From Tricholoma matsutake (lineage: Eukaryota; Basidiomycota; Agaricomycetes; Agaricales; Tricholomataceae), in assembly GCA_026075535.2 (NCBI GenBank), contig AP026539.1:3348001-3412000 (forward strand): a DNA stretch of 64,000 nucleotides. The letters are read 5' to 3'. Position numbers and translations under genes: made by a program. Numbering within the stretch: position 1 is the first letter of the stretch; each line of letters opens with the position of its first letter. Of this stretch, positions 55,167 through 64,000 are shown one piece after another. The notes under the pieces are model-generated. The model was not told where the DNA came from. It worked only from the letters and a program-made list of their open reading frames with translations, and did not search any database.

Positions 55167-56195
55167 GGAGACATTATACCCACCTTGGTTGACCCTCCAT
55201 CATCCTATGTTGTGTCTATCAACCAACCCCTTTTGTCTATTTAATTGACATGTCACATATCATGTGCCTGAAGCACAAGCCCTGTTCTCTGTCTGCTTCA
55301 AGATCATAAGCTTGAGATTTGCATATCTTCTCTCTCTGTTGATCTCCACATTCATTAGACTTCTCTACATTTGATGTCACATCATGCCCATGCTAAAATG
55401 CCCTTCAAGTTCTTTCCTACCATTCCTACATGTCCTTGCATGGCAGTTTCAATTCATCTCCTCAAATTCTACCATGCACTATTTGAACAATTGTGTGATG
55501 CAGTTACCACAATGGCTAATGCACTTAACACTTTCTACAGGTGACACAGGTTTATTCTTCTTAACCATATACTAGTTTGTACTAGTATGTGCTAAGTGAT
55601 GGATTTCAAGAGGTAGTCTACTTATCCAATATAACAGGGACAGCCCATCCAGGATGCATTTTGTAGAGGTCTAGGATATGTGATTCAGTGGTATGACATC
55701 TTGGGAGTTCATCTTGAGATGCAGGTTGACTTGATGCTGGAATCAGCTGAAGTGGAAATTCAGGGCCAAAGTCAGGGTCCACATGAGGAAGTCACATATC
55801 AATCAATGCAGTTTTCATTGACTAAATGGTTGTCTCTGTCAACAAGCCCAGTCTTCCAACCCCTACCACACATGGAATGCACATGAATTCTTTGACAATG
55901 ATGTCCAGCTTGCTTTGGAGGCACCCAGTATGGGCAATTATTTGACAAGTGAGTGCAAAGACTTTTAATTGTAGCACTGTCAATCTGATGTTCTGAGCAA
56001 CCCTAGCTCAACCCCTCCCCAGACATGTCACAGGACTTGTCCAACATGTGAAACATTATTAATATACATATATTCATGAAAGTGGCAAAGTCACAAGTGA
56101 TCGGGAGGACGTGTTTTGCTTCCACTGCAATAGTTACTTGTTACTTTGAAGTTTATATACATACATATCTAAGTGTGCCATTCAGATGTGAGAGG
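55167..56195. other. Unassigned region
   Basis: A 68-codon plus-strand frame at 55680-55886 (YDILGVHLEMQVDLMLESAE) is unrecognised. No repeat ends or RNA genes were seen. Confidence 0.35.
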
Positions 56196-56595
56196 TCATG
56201 TCTGATAAAACATGGTGTTTGCTGTTGATTGTTCCCACATTGTTGATGTGGTGGACCTTGTGGAGTTGGAACGTTGTTCTTGACTCAAACAGTTCTGCAC
56301 TAGTCTCAGGAAACACCCTCCTTCTCTCTCTAGTGTATCCAGAAAGCATTGATCCTCGAATTGTATCTGATATTCCAACCCATCACAAAAGTCTCTGATT
56401 GTGTTGACATGGGCTCTGATAGTCTCACAAAAGGTTTCTCCCCCCCCTCGCCCTGTTTCAAGTGCCATATTGATCAGCTCATCATCAGATTCATTGCATT
56501 CTGAATCATTTCTGTTTGTTGTATGTGGCTGCATCTCCAAACTCTTGAAGGTGGCCATAGGAAGTTGCACAGAAGTTATTGCATGGTTCGTATCA
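56196..56595 (-). pseudogene. TE-associated unknown protein fragment
   Basis: Minus-strand frame with DFCDGLEYQIQFEDQCFLDT, LEREGGCFLRLVQNCLS and MWEQSTANTMFYQT. This arrangement resembles conserved hypothetical proteins found beside DNA transposons in mushroom genomes, from memory and without a search. The N-terminal side runs into repeat R at 56596, so only a fragment remains. Confidence 0.4.
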
Positions 56596-57555
56596 CTGTA
56601 AGTCTGGCCCCACAGACTCACAACATTACGACAAGTTGATTTACCTACGCTGCCATTACACACTTCCACGGCGCTAGCACACCACACACATCGCCAACAC
56701 AACCACCCTTGCCACCAACACAGCCACTGGCGATAGCACAGCCACCTATGGTGCATAAACAACTCACCAACACCAGACATACCAATGTCTGTGTTACATT
56801 ACTACACCACCGTTACACACTTCCACGGTGCTGGCACAGCCAACACATCGCTGACACAACCACCCTTGCTGCTGGCACAGCCACTGGCAATAGCATAGCC
56901 ACCTACAGTGCAGTCTGTGTTACATTACTACGCCACTGTTACACACCTCCATGGCACTGGCACAGCCACACACATCACTGACACAACCACTGGTGATAGC
57001 ACAGCCACCTACAGTGTATAAACAACTCACCAACACCAGATATACCAATGTCTGTGTTACAGTGAGTTATGGCCACCCTACGCTGCCAACACACTCCCAT
57101 GGCGCTGACACAGCCACACACATCACCGACACAATCACCCTTGCTGCTGGCACAGCCACCAGCAAATACAACAACAACACACTGGTGACATGCATCCTGG
57201 CAATGGCACCATACATCCTTATTACCCTTCTGTCCACATCCAGCAGTGCTGACATTATCCTATTGATGCAGTACCTTCCTATTATGTGACTACACCTGAT
57301 GCAGCCTTCCCAAATCACACACTATGCTTGATGTGGCCTTTTACTTACATGGTCAATCTTTTTCTTATATATTACTTATTTTTTATTCCTTAACCTTTGT
57401 TCCTACTTCCATGCAACGAAGGTATAGTAACTTCCTATTCTTTCATTTGTAGTAACTTATGGTTCCTACTTCCATGCAATGAAGATAATTTGATCCTGTC
57501 TTTTAGTAAACCTAAGTCTAGTGTAGGCTGCCAAACTCAGCATCCTTCCAATCAC
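56596..57555 (+). repeat. Repeat R, uninterrupted copy (empty site for Copia-2)
   Basis: It starts GTAAGTCTGGCCCCACAGAC like 34797 and ends AACTCAGCATCCTTCCA like 40915. It lacks Copia-2: GAGTTATGGCCACCC is continuous at 57063-57077. It has two extra tandem copies of a unit with TTACACACYTCCAYGGC near 56660-57000. No coding. Confidence 0.85.
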
Positions 57556-58093
57556 CAGATAAAGGTATGAGAGAGTGATGCAACCAAATTGGCAAGGTGC
57601 AGTTTCATTTGACTTCAAGGAAAAAAATGGGATGAACAGATTGAACTAGGTGTTTGCAGATGAGAAAACAATCCATGACAAATTGTGGGCAGGTGCAAAC
57701 CCATCAATGAGGATCATGATGGTATTTTTCATTAAGGGGAAGTGTAATCGCTGTTTTCTTCACTTTTTTCCATGCTGCCTTGAAGTCTTTTCTCCACGCA
57801 GGTAACTTGCAAAATCGTCCAATATTGACAAACACAAGATCAAGTTTTCAATAATACATTGGTGCTAGCTTCACCATAAGGCTCCACACAAGAAGGCCGA
57901 GTTGGGGTTTGTGAAAGTGATGAAGAAAATCTTTTTTAATGTGCTGCCAGCTATGAACAGTAAGTGATCATATTTGCTTCAAGGATTGTATCGCTTACGG
58001 CACTTCAACCATCATTGTAGTTTTCAACTGAGGAATCCTAGTGTCTGCACACCTTGCCCACAACTCCCATCTCCCCTGACAATACCAGTTCCC
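57556..58093. other. Unassigned, between repeat R and MULE relic
   Basis: No motif recognised on either strand. It may be the 3' end of the MULE. Confidence 0.35.
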
Positions 58094-59221
58094 CTACAGG
58101 TAAGCCCATACTTCACGAAGATCATGCTTGAAGCAAAACTCATACATCTGCTTCACAGCCCACTCTTTTATGCCCTCTGGACTTGGGGCCGAATATCCAG
58201 GAATCAAGGGGTGGGCACAAAAATGCCATTCCATCATATCCATGATGTTGGTGCACAAATCCATGGGGCAGAAGGTTTGTCGATAGTAGTTATCATTGTC
58301 ACTCTGCTCATCTCCAGATTCAAACAGGGTTTTGCTATCCTTGTTTGGTGGTGGTACTGTCATTGTTAGCCTTGGGGTGTGATGACCACCAGAACATTCT
58401 GGCTCATGCCTCCTGTTGTGTTGATAGAGTCTACTAGCAGTGGACGATGCTGTAAAGGATTGGGTAATCGAATGAATAGTGAGTTAGGTCTTTGAGTCAT
58501 GGGCATGCTTTCCAAAGCAACTGAGATGTTTGATTCACCAGGTACGCCCCCTCACTCTCTTTCACATCTGCTGTTCCCCAAGCAGTGAGAGCCTTGGTCC
58601 TCTTTCCAATGTCACTCCCTTCCACAGTCAAAAGCAGGCAGTACGATAATGGGAAACTAGCATTGTCATATTCTCCAAGAACAGTATAAAGTTCAAGGTG
58701 TTTTGAGTTGGTGTTATCTACAATTAGTGTTAGCATCAGCAGAACCCTGGTACAACAGACTCAGATTCACATACATGTTGCATCAATCCCACCTCCACGA
58801 CCTTTCCTCAAAGCCAATCTGAGACTTTTCTCATCCCCCATGCAACCTGCTCTGCACCATCTACTTTGGGCAGGTTGAACACATCCACTTCATTGGAGTA
58901 CTCGTGCAGCAAGATCTCCACTGAGGGAAGCTGTAAATCATCTCTTTTCCACAGGCTCTCGCTCATTGTAGTCCAGGCACTGTGAATTTGTGCAGCTGTG
59001 ACTGCCGGAAATAATGCTTGGATCTTTGGTACCATTGTGTTTGGTGTTGTCCACTCTAGGTTTTTGTGGATAAATCCGGCTGCTTCTGGTGGCATTGCAA
59101 CATCATAGTATGGTGTATGCACCTCATGATGCTGAAGGTAGATAGTAATTTGTCTTGAACTAGGGTCATCAACTTCACAACATGAAACCCTGAGGCAGCT
59201 GTGGCAATCGTAGCGATGCAT
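58094..59221 (-). pseudogene. MULE (Mutator-like) transposase relic
   Basis: Three minus-strand segments in order: 59221-58808 (N-terminal; CHSCLRVSCCEVDDPSSRQI, AAGFIHKNLEWTTPNTMVPK), 58736-58497 (core; NTNSKHLELYTVLGEYDNAS, FPLSYCLL, DIGKRTKALTAWG) and 58363-58094 (after the core; GIKEWAVKQMYEFCFKHDLR, EVWAYL). The core pattern of a short variable helix, GEYDN and PLSY matches MULE transposases of Agaricomycetes as I know them. Stops and frame changes separate the parts and the C-terminus is missing. The first catalytic Asp is not preserved in the readable frame. Confidence 0.7.
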
Positions 59222-59598
59222 TCCTAGTGTATCACAATGCTTTGCACCCTCTTTATGACTCGGATGTGCTTTCTGCTTCTGACTACTATCCTGGCAGCAC
59301 CAATATCAGGTCTTGTGTCCATTTACAAGGACCTTGTTCTCCTTTACTCTGTGATGTTATCGTTCAGCTGTGGTGATGGACATCTAGCTTCAAGCCTGAT
59401 ACTCACTGGAAACAGTACCCAGATACTTTCCAGATCTCATATGCTGTCATCTGTACACACTCCTTGTCCATGATCAGAGGATCTGCTGGAAGAGCATAGC
59501 TTGCATTGAATGAAACATCCTTCTTCTTGAATGCATGCCTGAGATTCAAGAAGAGCTCCTCAGTAAATGCTATTCACCCAGCAGATTGTGCACAACAT
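59222..59598. other. Unassigned, upstream of MULE relic
   Basis: No motif recognised. It probably includes the 5' part of the MULE. Confidence 0.35.
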
Positions 59599-60608
59599 GT
59601 GATTTTTGGGAACAGCCAAAGTTGAACTTGGGCTTTGTTTACTGGATGCATCACACAGCAAGGGAGACCACTATGTTCCCTCTTTAGTTTGGGCACCTCA
59701 AGAATGTGCTTTGGACAATTATATGTTCTATGTAAATAGCTGGTCTATTTCTGTTTGCATTAAAGTTGGTGGTTGTGTGATTTTGATGAATTTTTCACAC
59801 AAATAAGCCATGAATCTTCTGCAAGCCATATCTCAACAACCAGGTCACATTTTTACATGATCTTGTACTAGTAATTGAGCTCTAGAGCACCTTGTAATTT
59901 GCTTATTTTTTGGTTGAGTTTGGAAAGAGTGAGTTTGAGTCCAGCCAAAAAGGTGTGTGCAAGTAATATGTCAAGAATTAATGGTCAGAACAATTAAGCT
60001 GAGAGTTGGAGACATTTATGGATAGAGTATTAAATGCTACCCAATGCAAAAACTTTCAGGTTATGTGCTGTTGTGGTCAGCCACTCCCTGATGATGCTGA
60101 CAAGGTCTCATCACTGCTTCCTTGAGAGTTGACAGTGGCCACAGTGGTCTATAATCTCAAATTTCATATGGTATTCCAATATGCACTACTCTAGACAATC
60201 TACATTCCTCAGATTATCTGCATGACTTGTAGCACCTGAAATATTACTTGCACACACCTTTTTGGCTGGACTCAAACTCACTCTTTCAAAACTCAACCAA
60301 AAAATAAGCAAATTACAAGGTGCTCTAGAGCTCAATTACTACAAGATCATGTAAACATGTGACCTGGTTGTTGAGATATGGCTTGCAGAAGATTCATGGC
60401 TTATTTGTGTGGAAAATTCATCAAAATCACACAACCACCAACTTTGATGCAAACAGAAATAGACCAGCTATTTACATAGAACATATAATTGTCCAAAGCA
60501 CATTCTTGAGGTGCCCAAACTAAAGAGGGAGCATAGTGGTCTCCCTTGCTGTGTGATGCATCCAGTAAACAAAGCCCAAGTTCAACCTTGGCTGTTCCCA
60601 AAAATCAC
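59599..60608. mobile_element. Fold-back element with 375-bp arms
   Basis: 59599-59973 is the near-identical reverse complement of 60238-60608; only a handful of changes are visible. The 264-bp centre is unique. The same 66-codon frame therefore appears on the plus strand (59606-59806) and the minus strand (60401-60601) with two amino-acid differences. No transposase; no clear target duplication. The high arm identity indicates a recent insertion or ongoing arm conversion. Confidence 0.85.
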
Positions 60609-60644
60609 GATCTGCTGTAGGGTTGCATAAAAAATTCATATTTT

Positions 60645-60760
60645 TTTACCAACCCATTTTTTACCTATTTTTTACCAGTAATTTACTAGTAAATTACCAC
60701 CCCAAGATCTTGAAGTAGTAATTTACCAAGTCATGTGATAGGTACCTATCACATGACAAC
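60645..60760. repeat. TTTACCAGTAATTTAC repeat and perfect palindromes
   Basis: GTAATTTACTAGTAAATTAC (60678-60697) is a perfect 20-bp palindrome. GTCATGTGATAGGT and its reverse complement form a perfect 28-bp palindrome at 60731-60758. The same TTTACC/GTAATTTAC text recurs at 63926-64000. Confidence 0.8.
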
Positions 60761-61141
60761 TCTGACAGCTCTAGTTTGGGATGTTGACAGCTGGAGGTAG
60801 GAGTTACTTAGTAGTTACTAGGCTTGTTCACCCAAAGTTGTTACAAATTAATGTACATATCAATTGGTTACCAGTTTGGGTCATCATTGTGAATGACAGT
60901 GACAAGTTACAACACACGTGTGATGACTGTGGTTCAAACTCAAACCCCAAATCAAACAAGTTTACATATGTAATGCCTTCAAAAACTTTGAGATCATTGC
61001 TGTTAACTAGTATGTGTCATGTGCCCACAGCTATCATTGATATCACTGGCCATACCATTTATTACTGTTTAAATGTCCGGTTCACTGAACTGGAAAAAAA
61101 ACTGAAATCAAACCCAACCCAACCGAATGCAACCAAACCAT
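60761..61141. other. Left part of hairpin element X2
   Basis: A GGTTCACTGAACTGG and CCAACCCAACCGAATGC stretch, interrupted by the solo LTR at 61142 and continued at 62263 with GGTTGCGGTTGC. No left TAGTGTTT terminus was found. Confidence 0.45.
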
Positions 61142-62258
61142 TGATAGGTTGTCTCCTCAGCTCAAAGGCTGATTCACCGGTTCGGCCACATTCTAATCAC
61201 ATTGGATAACTTGCACAAGGTCCCAGAAGCAGCACGACCACTCCCGACCAAGTCTACCGAGCGTGATATCATATCAAATGCAATCGAGCATCATATCAAA
61301 CATGATCGAGCATCGTCGAGCATCGTATCAAACATGATCAAACATCGTCGAGCATCGTTGAGCATTATTGATCGATATTGAGAGACTGCAAGCGACATCG
61401 GGTGCCACATTTGTTATCTAAATGGTGGAATACCATGCACCAGGAAGTATTCCAACTCATGCTCAAACCTGCTGATAGTAGGTCAGCCTCGTTCCAAGTC
61501 CCTATCGTGCACAGAACCCGCTGGATGCATTATTGCAAGACTTAGCGCAGTTTATACACAAAGGACAGTCCATTTTTAGTTCTATATCCTTTATTACTCT
61601 TTCATCATATGATATATATCTTTCTTGTTCAGATTCCAGTCTCCTTTTTGGCCTTGTGCCTTAACTCATATCTTTTGCCTCATGTTCTACACATGTTTCT
61701 CATTCCATTTTAGGAAGTTTCTTTAAAACATATAAAACTCTGTAGTATCTACTTGAAAACAGAAAAGAAATTGTCTTCACCTATCATCTCATATACAGTT
61801 CTAAGCATCCGATCAATCTTCTAAAACAATCTAAGTCTCTACAAGTTTTCTCAATTGACAAGAAACCTCTGCAATCATTGTTGTCCTCGATCTTCCTACG
61901 ATCCTCTGATCATTATCACTAGCAACCATTTCAACACGTCCTAGCCATCGGCTATAGCCTTCATATACTATCGATCTATCAAAAGGTCCTCAGAATTCAC
62001 ACGTTGACCATCGATGATAGAACTTGTTCGCCATCAATCTCATTGATCTTCCTCGATATTGATCGATACTCGATCGGACCACGGCAAACACCTTCAGTTC
62101 CTATAGCACTACCTTGACCACTAGTACCAACTAGTTATCTTCCCATCGGTTGGACCACGAACATTCAGAACAACTTGTACCCTTCCTCGGACTCATTGCA
62201 AATATCATTGATTGCCTCATCAGCAGTTTAGGTGGTTTTCCCAGGTTGAGTATCATCA
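61142..62258 (+). repeat. Solo LTR, family S, copy 2
   Basis: 1117 bp, TGATAGGTTGTCTCC to GAGTATCATCA, with a perfect 4-bp duplication CCAT at 61138-61141 and 62259-62262. An ATCGTCGAGC minisatellite lies at 61270-61375. It is a close relative of 20148-21343. Confidence 0.82.
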
Positions 62259-62262
62259 CCAT

Positions 62263-63797
62263 CGGTTGCGGTTGCTCAGTTTCAGGGGTGATTGGGTTGC
62301 TGGTTGCCTCTATTTGAAGATATTTAAAAACTGTTTGAAAACTGGGTGCAATCAGTTGCAACCAGTTTTCTCACAGTACTATGTAGCCTGCACTACTCAG
62401 GTAAACCTACATAGTATATTCAAGAAATACAACTAATATATACCATTTATATTTACATTACAATTTACAAAAGGGCAATGGGAGCCCTGGGGGCAAAAAG
62501 TACTCGTTTCACAAGTGCTTATATACCCCATGGCTGTGCACAGACCATTTGGTCATGCTTGTGTTCCCAAAAAAGAAAGTGGCACCACTTTCCAAACAAC
62601 TCCCATGACTACCAATGACCCACAATGTCCTTTCTACTATGCTCACCATGTCCCTCAACAAACACTTTGTGGAATGTTGGAAAGTGGGCCCACAGGTAAG
62701 TTTTTCATTGTTATGTTCTTTTCTACTTACTGACCAATGTTCTTCTTTCGTTCTGATGACAATGTCACCCACCCCATGCCCCCATGACACTGCACTAATG
62801 CCAATGGTAGCTGACACTGATGCTGATGACAATGATGATGGCAATGGGCCCATGTTGTCACCTCCACCATTTTGCCCGCAAGGCTGGACCAAACAATGAA
62901 CAGCATCATTTGGGCCTTGGTGTAAGTTTCTCATTTGATTTCCTTTGTTTTACTAACTATTTCTTCTGTAGTTTCTTATCGTATGTCTATGATATCACCC
63001 ACGTCACATCCAAGCCCCTCTCTGCACCCCATGCCCTACACTGCTGCTGCGAGCCTCTGCTCGCAGGGTGGCAATGGGTTCTATTCCTAGACAGCAACAG
63101 CCACGATGCCACATCACAGCACCACCCCACCTGTGAGCCACTGCTCTTAGGGGGAGATGGACATGCTAACTAACAATGCAAATGGGTGGGGACAATGAAC
63201 GACACAGCAAGCAGGGGCGGGGCAACAAAATACATGAACAGGGGGACAACAGTTGACTACGCGGCTGGGCAAACAACATTCGACAATGTAAGGAGGGGGA
63301 GATTGCTACGTTTGACAACGCAGGCCATCGCCAATCAACAACTCAAGGGGACAGCAACATTCAACAATGCAGGTCAGTGATGTTTGACGATGCAGGCAGG
63401 GGGGGACAACACCATTTGACAATGCAAGGGGAGAGGGCTGGCGATGCTTGCCAACACAAGCAGGGGGGGTATGATGAGCCATGGACAATGTGCCCCACCC
63501 TCACTACAAATGTGAGACGGGGGGACCATTTTCTTTTCTTTTCTTTTTTTTTGGTCATATTTTTTTTTTACTTGTTTAACAACCTCTCACCGCTGCGAGC
63601 ACCTGCTTGCAGGGTGCAATGTAATTAGTTTTATTTAATATACAGTAAAATTTAACTTAGGGACGAAAATGGCTGGAAAAACTGGTGTCAACCGGTTTTT
63701 TCAGGGCAACCAAACCATCAATTTTGGGCAACAGTTCAGACCAGTTGCAGTCCTGGTTGCCCCCTTTGGGGGTCGAAAAACTGGACCAAACCAGACC
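62263..63797 (+). mobile_element. Hairpin/intron repeat element X2 (TAGTGTTT family)
   Basis: Same order as X1: GGTTGCAACCAG subterminal part, TATATA box near 62520, GTGGCACCACTTT segment, a decayed intron (62696 on), a good intron (62922-62971), the perfect palindrome CTGCGAGC-CTCT-GCTCGCAG (63050-63069), 30-40 bp ACAATG-rich units, a CTCAC-TACAAAT-GTGAG hairpin near 63500 and a T-run. The right end CTTAAAACACTA (about 63797) is the inverted form of TAGTGTTT. No protein coding. Confidence 0.7.
62922..62971 (+). other. Intron-like sequence in X2
   Basis: GTAAGT donor, TACTAAC branch, TTCTTCTGTAG acceptor, 50 bp. Confidence 0.65.
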
Positions 63798-64000
63798 TTA
63801 AAACACTACCATTTATGTAACAGTTCAACGACATAAATCCTGAATCTGTTGGATTTGCCTGTGCCCAAAAATTTTGACGATGAAAAAACCCTCCCTAAAG
63901 TCACATGAACCGATCACGTGCAATATTTTACCGGTAATTTACTAGTAAATTACTGCCCAGCAAATGGACCTTGTAAATTACCTAGTAATTTACCAGGTCA
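63798..64000. repeat. Window end with TTTACCAGTAATTTAC repeat
   Basis: The 20-bp palindrome GTAATTTACTAGTAAATTAC is repeated at 63934-63953 and the sequence runs out of the window in AATTTACCAGGTCA, as at 60720. Confidence 0.6.

Noticed and set aside
59606..59806. A conserved 66-aa gene
   Set aside because: It is repeated only because it lies in both arms of a fold-back element; there is no independent evidence of coding.

Overview
The window looks like a transposon-rich heterochromatic stretch of a filamentous fungus, most likely a basidiomycete (Agaricomycetes). The evidence is spliceosomal introns of about 50-64 bp with GTAAGT/CTAAC/CAG signals, a fungal OLE1-type delta-9 desaturase fused to cytochrome b5, and chromodomain Gypsy, Copia, intron-bearing hAT and MULE elements of types common in mushroom genomes. 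Only one convincing host gene is visible, the 450-aa desaturase at 43871-45495 (six exons). It sits in a CpG-rich island, while most of the rest is CpG-poor, which suggests long-term cytosine deamination.

Layout. 1-3417: dispersed hairpin repeats. 3418-30784: a Russian-doll nest whose outer shell is a broken Ty3/Gypsy chromovirus (Gypsy-1). It is interrupted by a 0.3-kb MITE (7309-7615), a complete 6.2-kb reverse Gypsy-2 (7840-14060, target duplication CCAAG), a block with a hairpin element, Gypsy-3 and a solo LTR (14681-21747), and, inside the Gypsy-1 3' LTR, a TIR element (22156-30430) that itself carries a solo LTR (23006-24132) and Copia-1 (24254-29958, target duplication GGCAG). 30780-31365: coiled-coil gene remnant. 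31389-34088: hAT-like element holding a second TIR/tRNA-like element. 34152-34624: MITE. 35001-40457: nearly intact Copia-2 (target duplication TGGCC), whose empty site survives in a sister repeat at 56596-57555. 41180-43400: scrambled Copia relic. 43871-45495: desaturase. 46119-48922: nested hAT-type MITEs with perfect 8-bp target duplications. 48940-51190: hairpin arrays with an inserted solo LTR. 51600-54472: intron-containing hAT transposase relic. 56196-59221: two reverse relics, the second a MULE transposase. 59599-60608: fold-back element with near-identical arms. 60625-63797: hairpin element with a solo LTR.

The most unusual signal is a set of repeats that combine (i) short palindromes whose two arms change together between copies, (ii) consensus intron signals just upstream of the palindrome arrays, and (iii) in the TTTACACTCCCCCACCT-ended elements, tRNA-like pol III A/B-box modules about 180-330 bp from each terminus, always pointing outward. 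This may be an undescribed non-autonomous DNA-transposon architecture. The autonomous partner is not identifiable here. Nearly all elements are inactivated. In Gypsy-2 most stops fit CGA to TGA changes, and two reverse transcriptases have lost a catalytic aspartate (YLND, HVND). Boundaries and identities come from reading the sequence by eye; no search was run.
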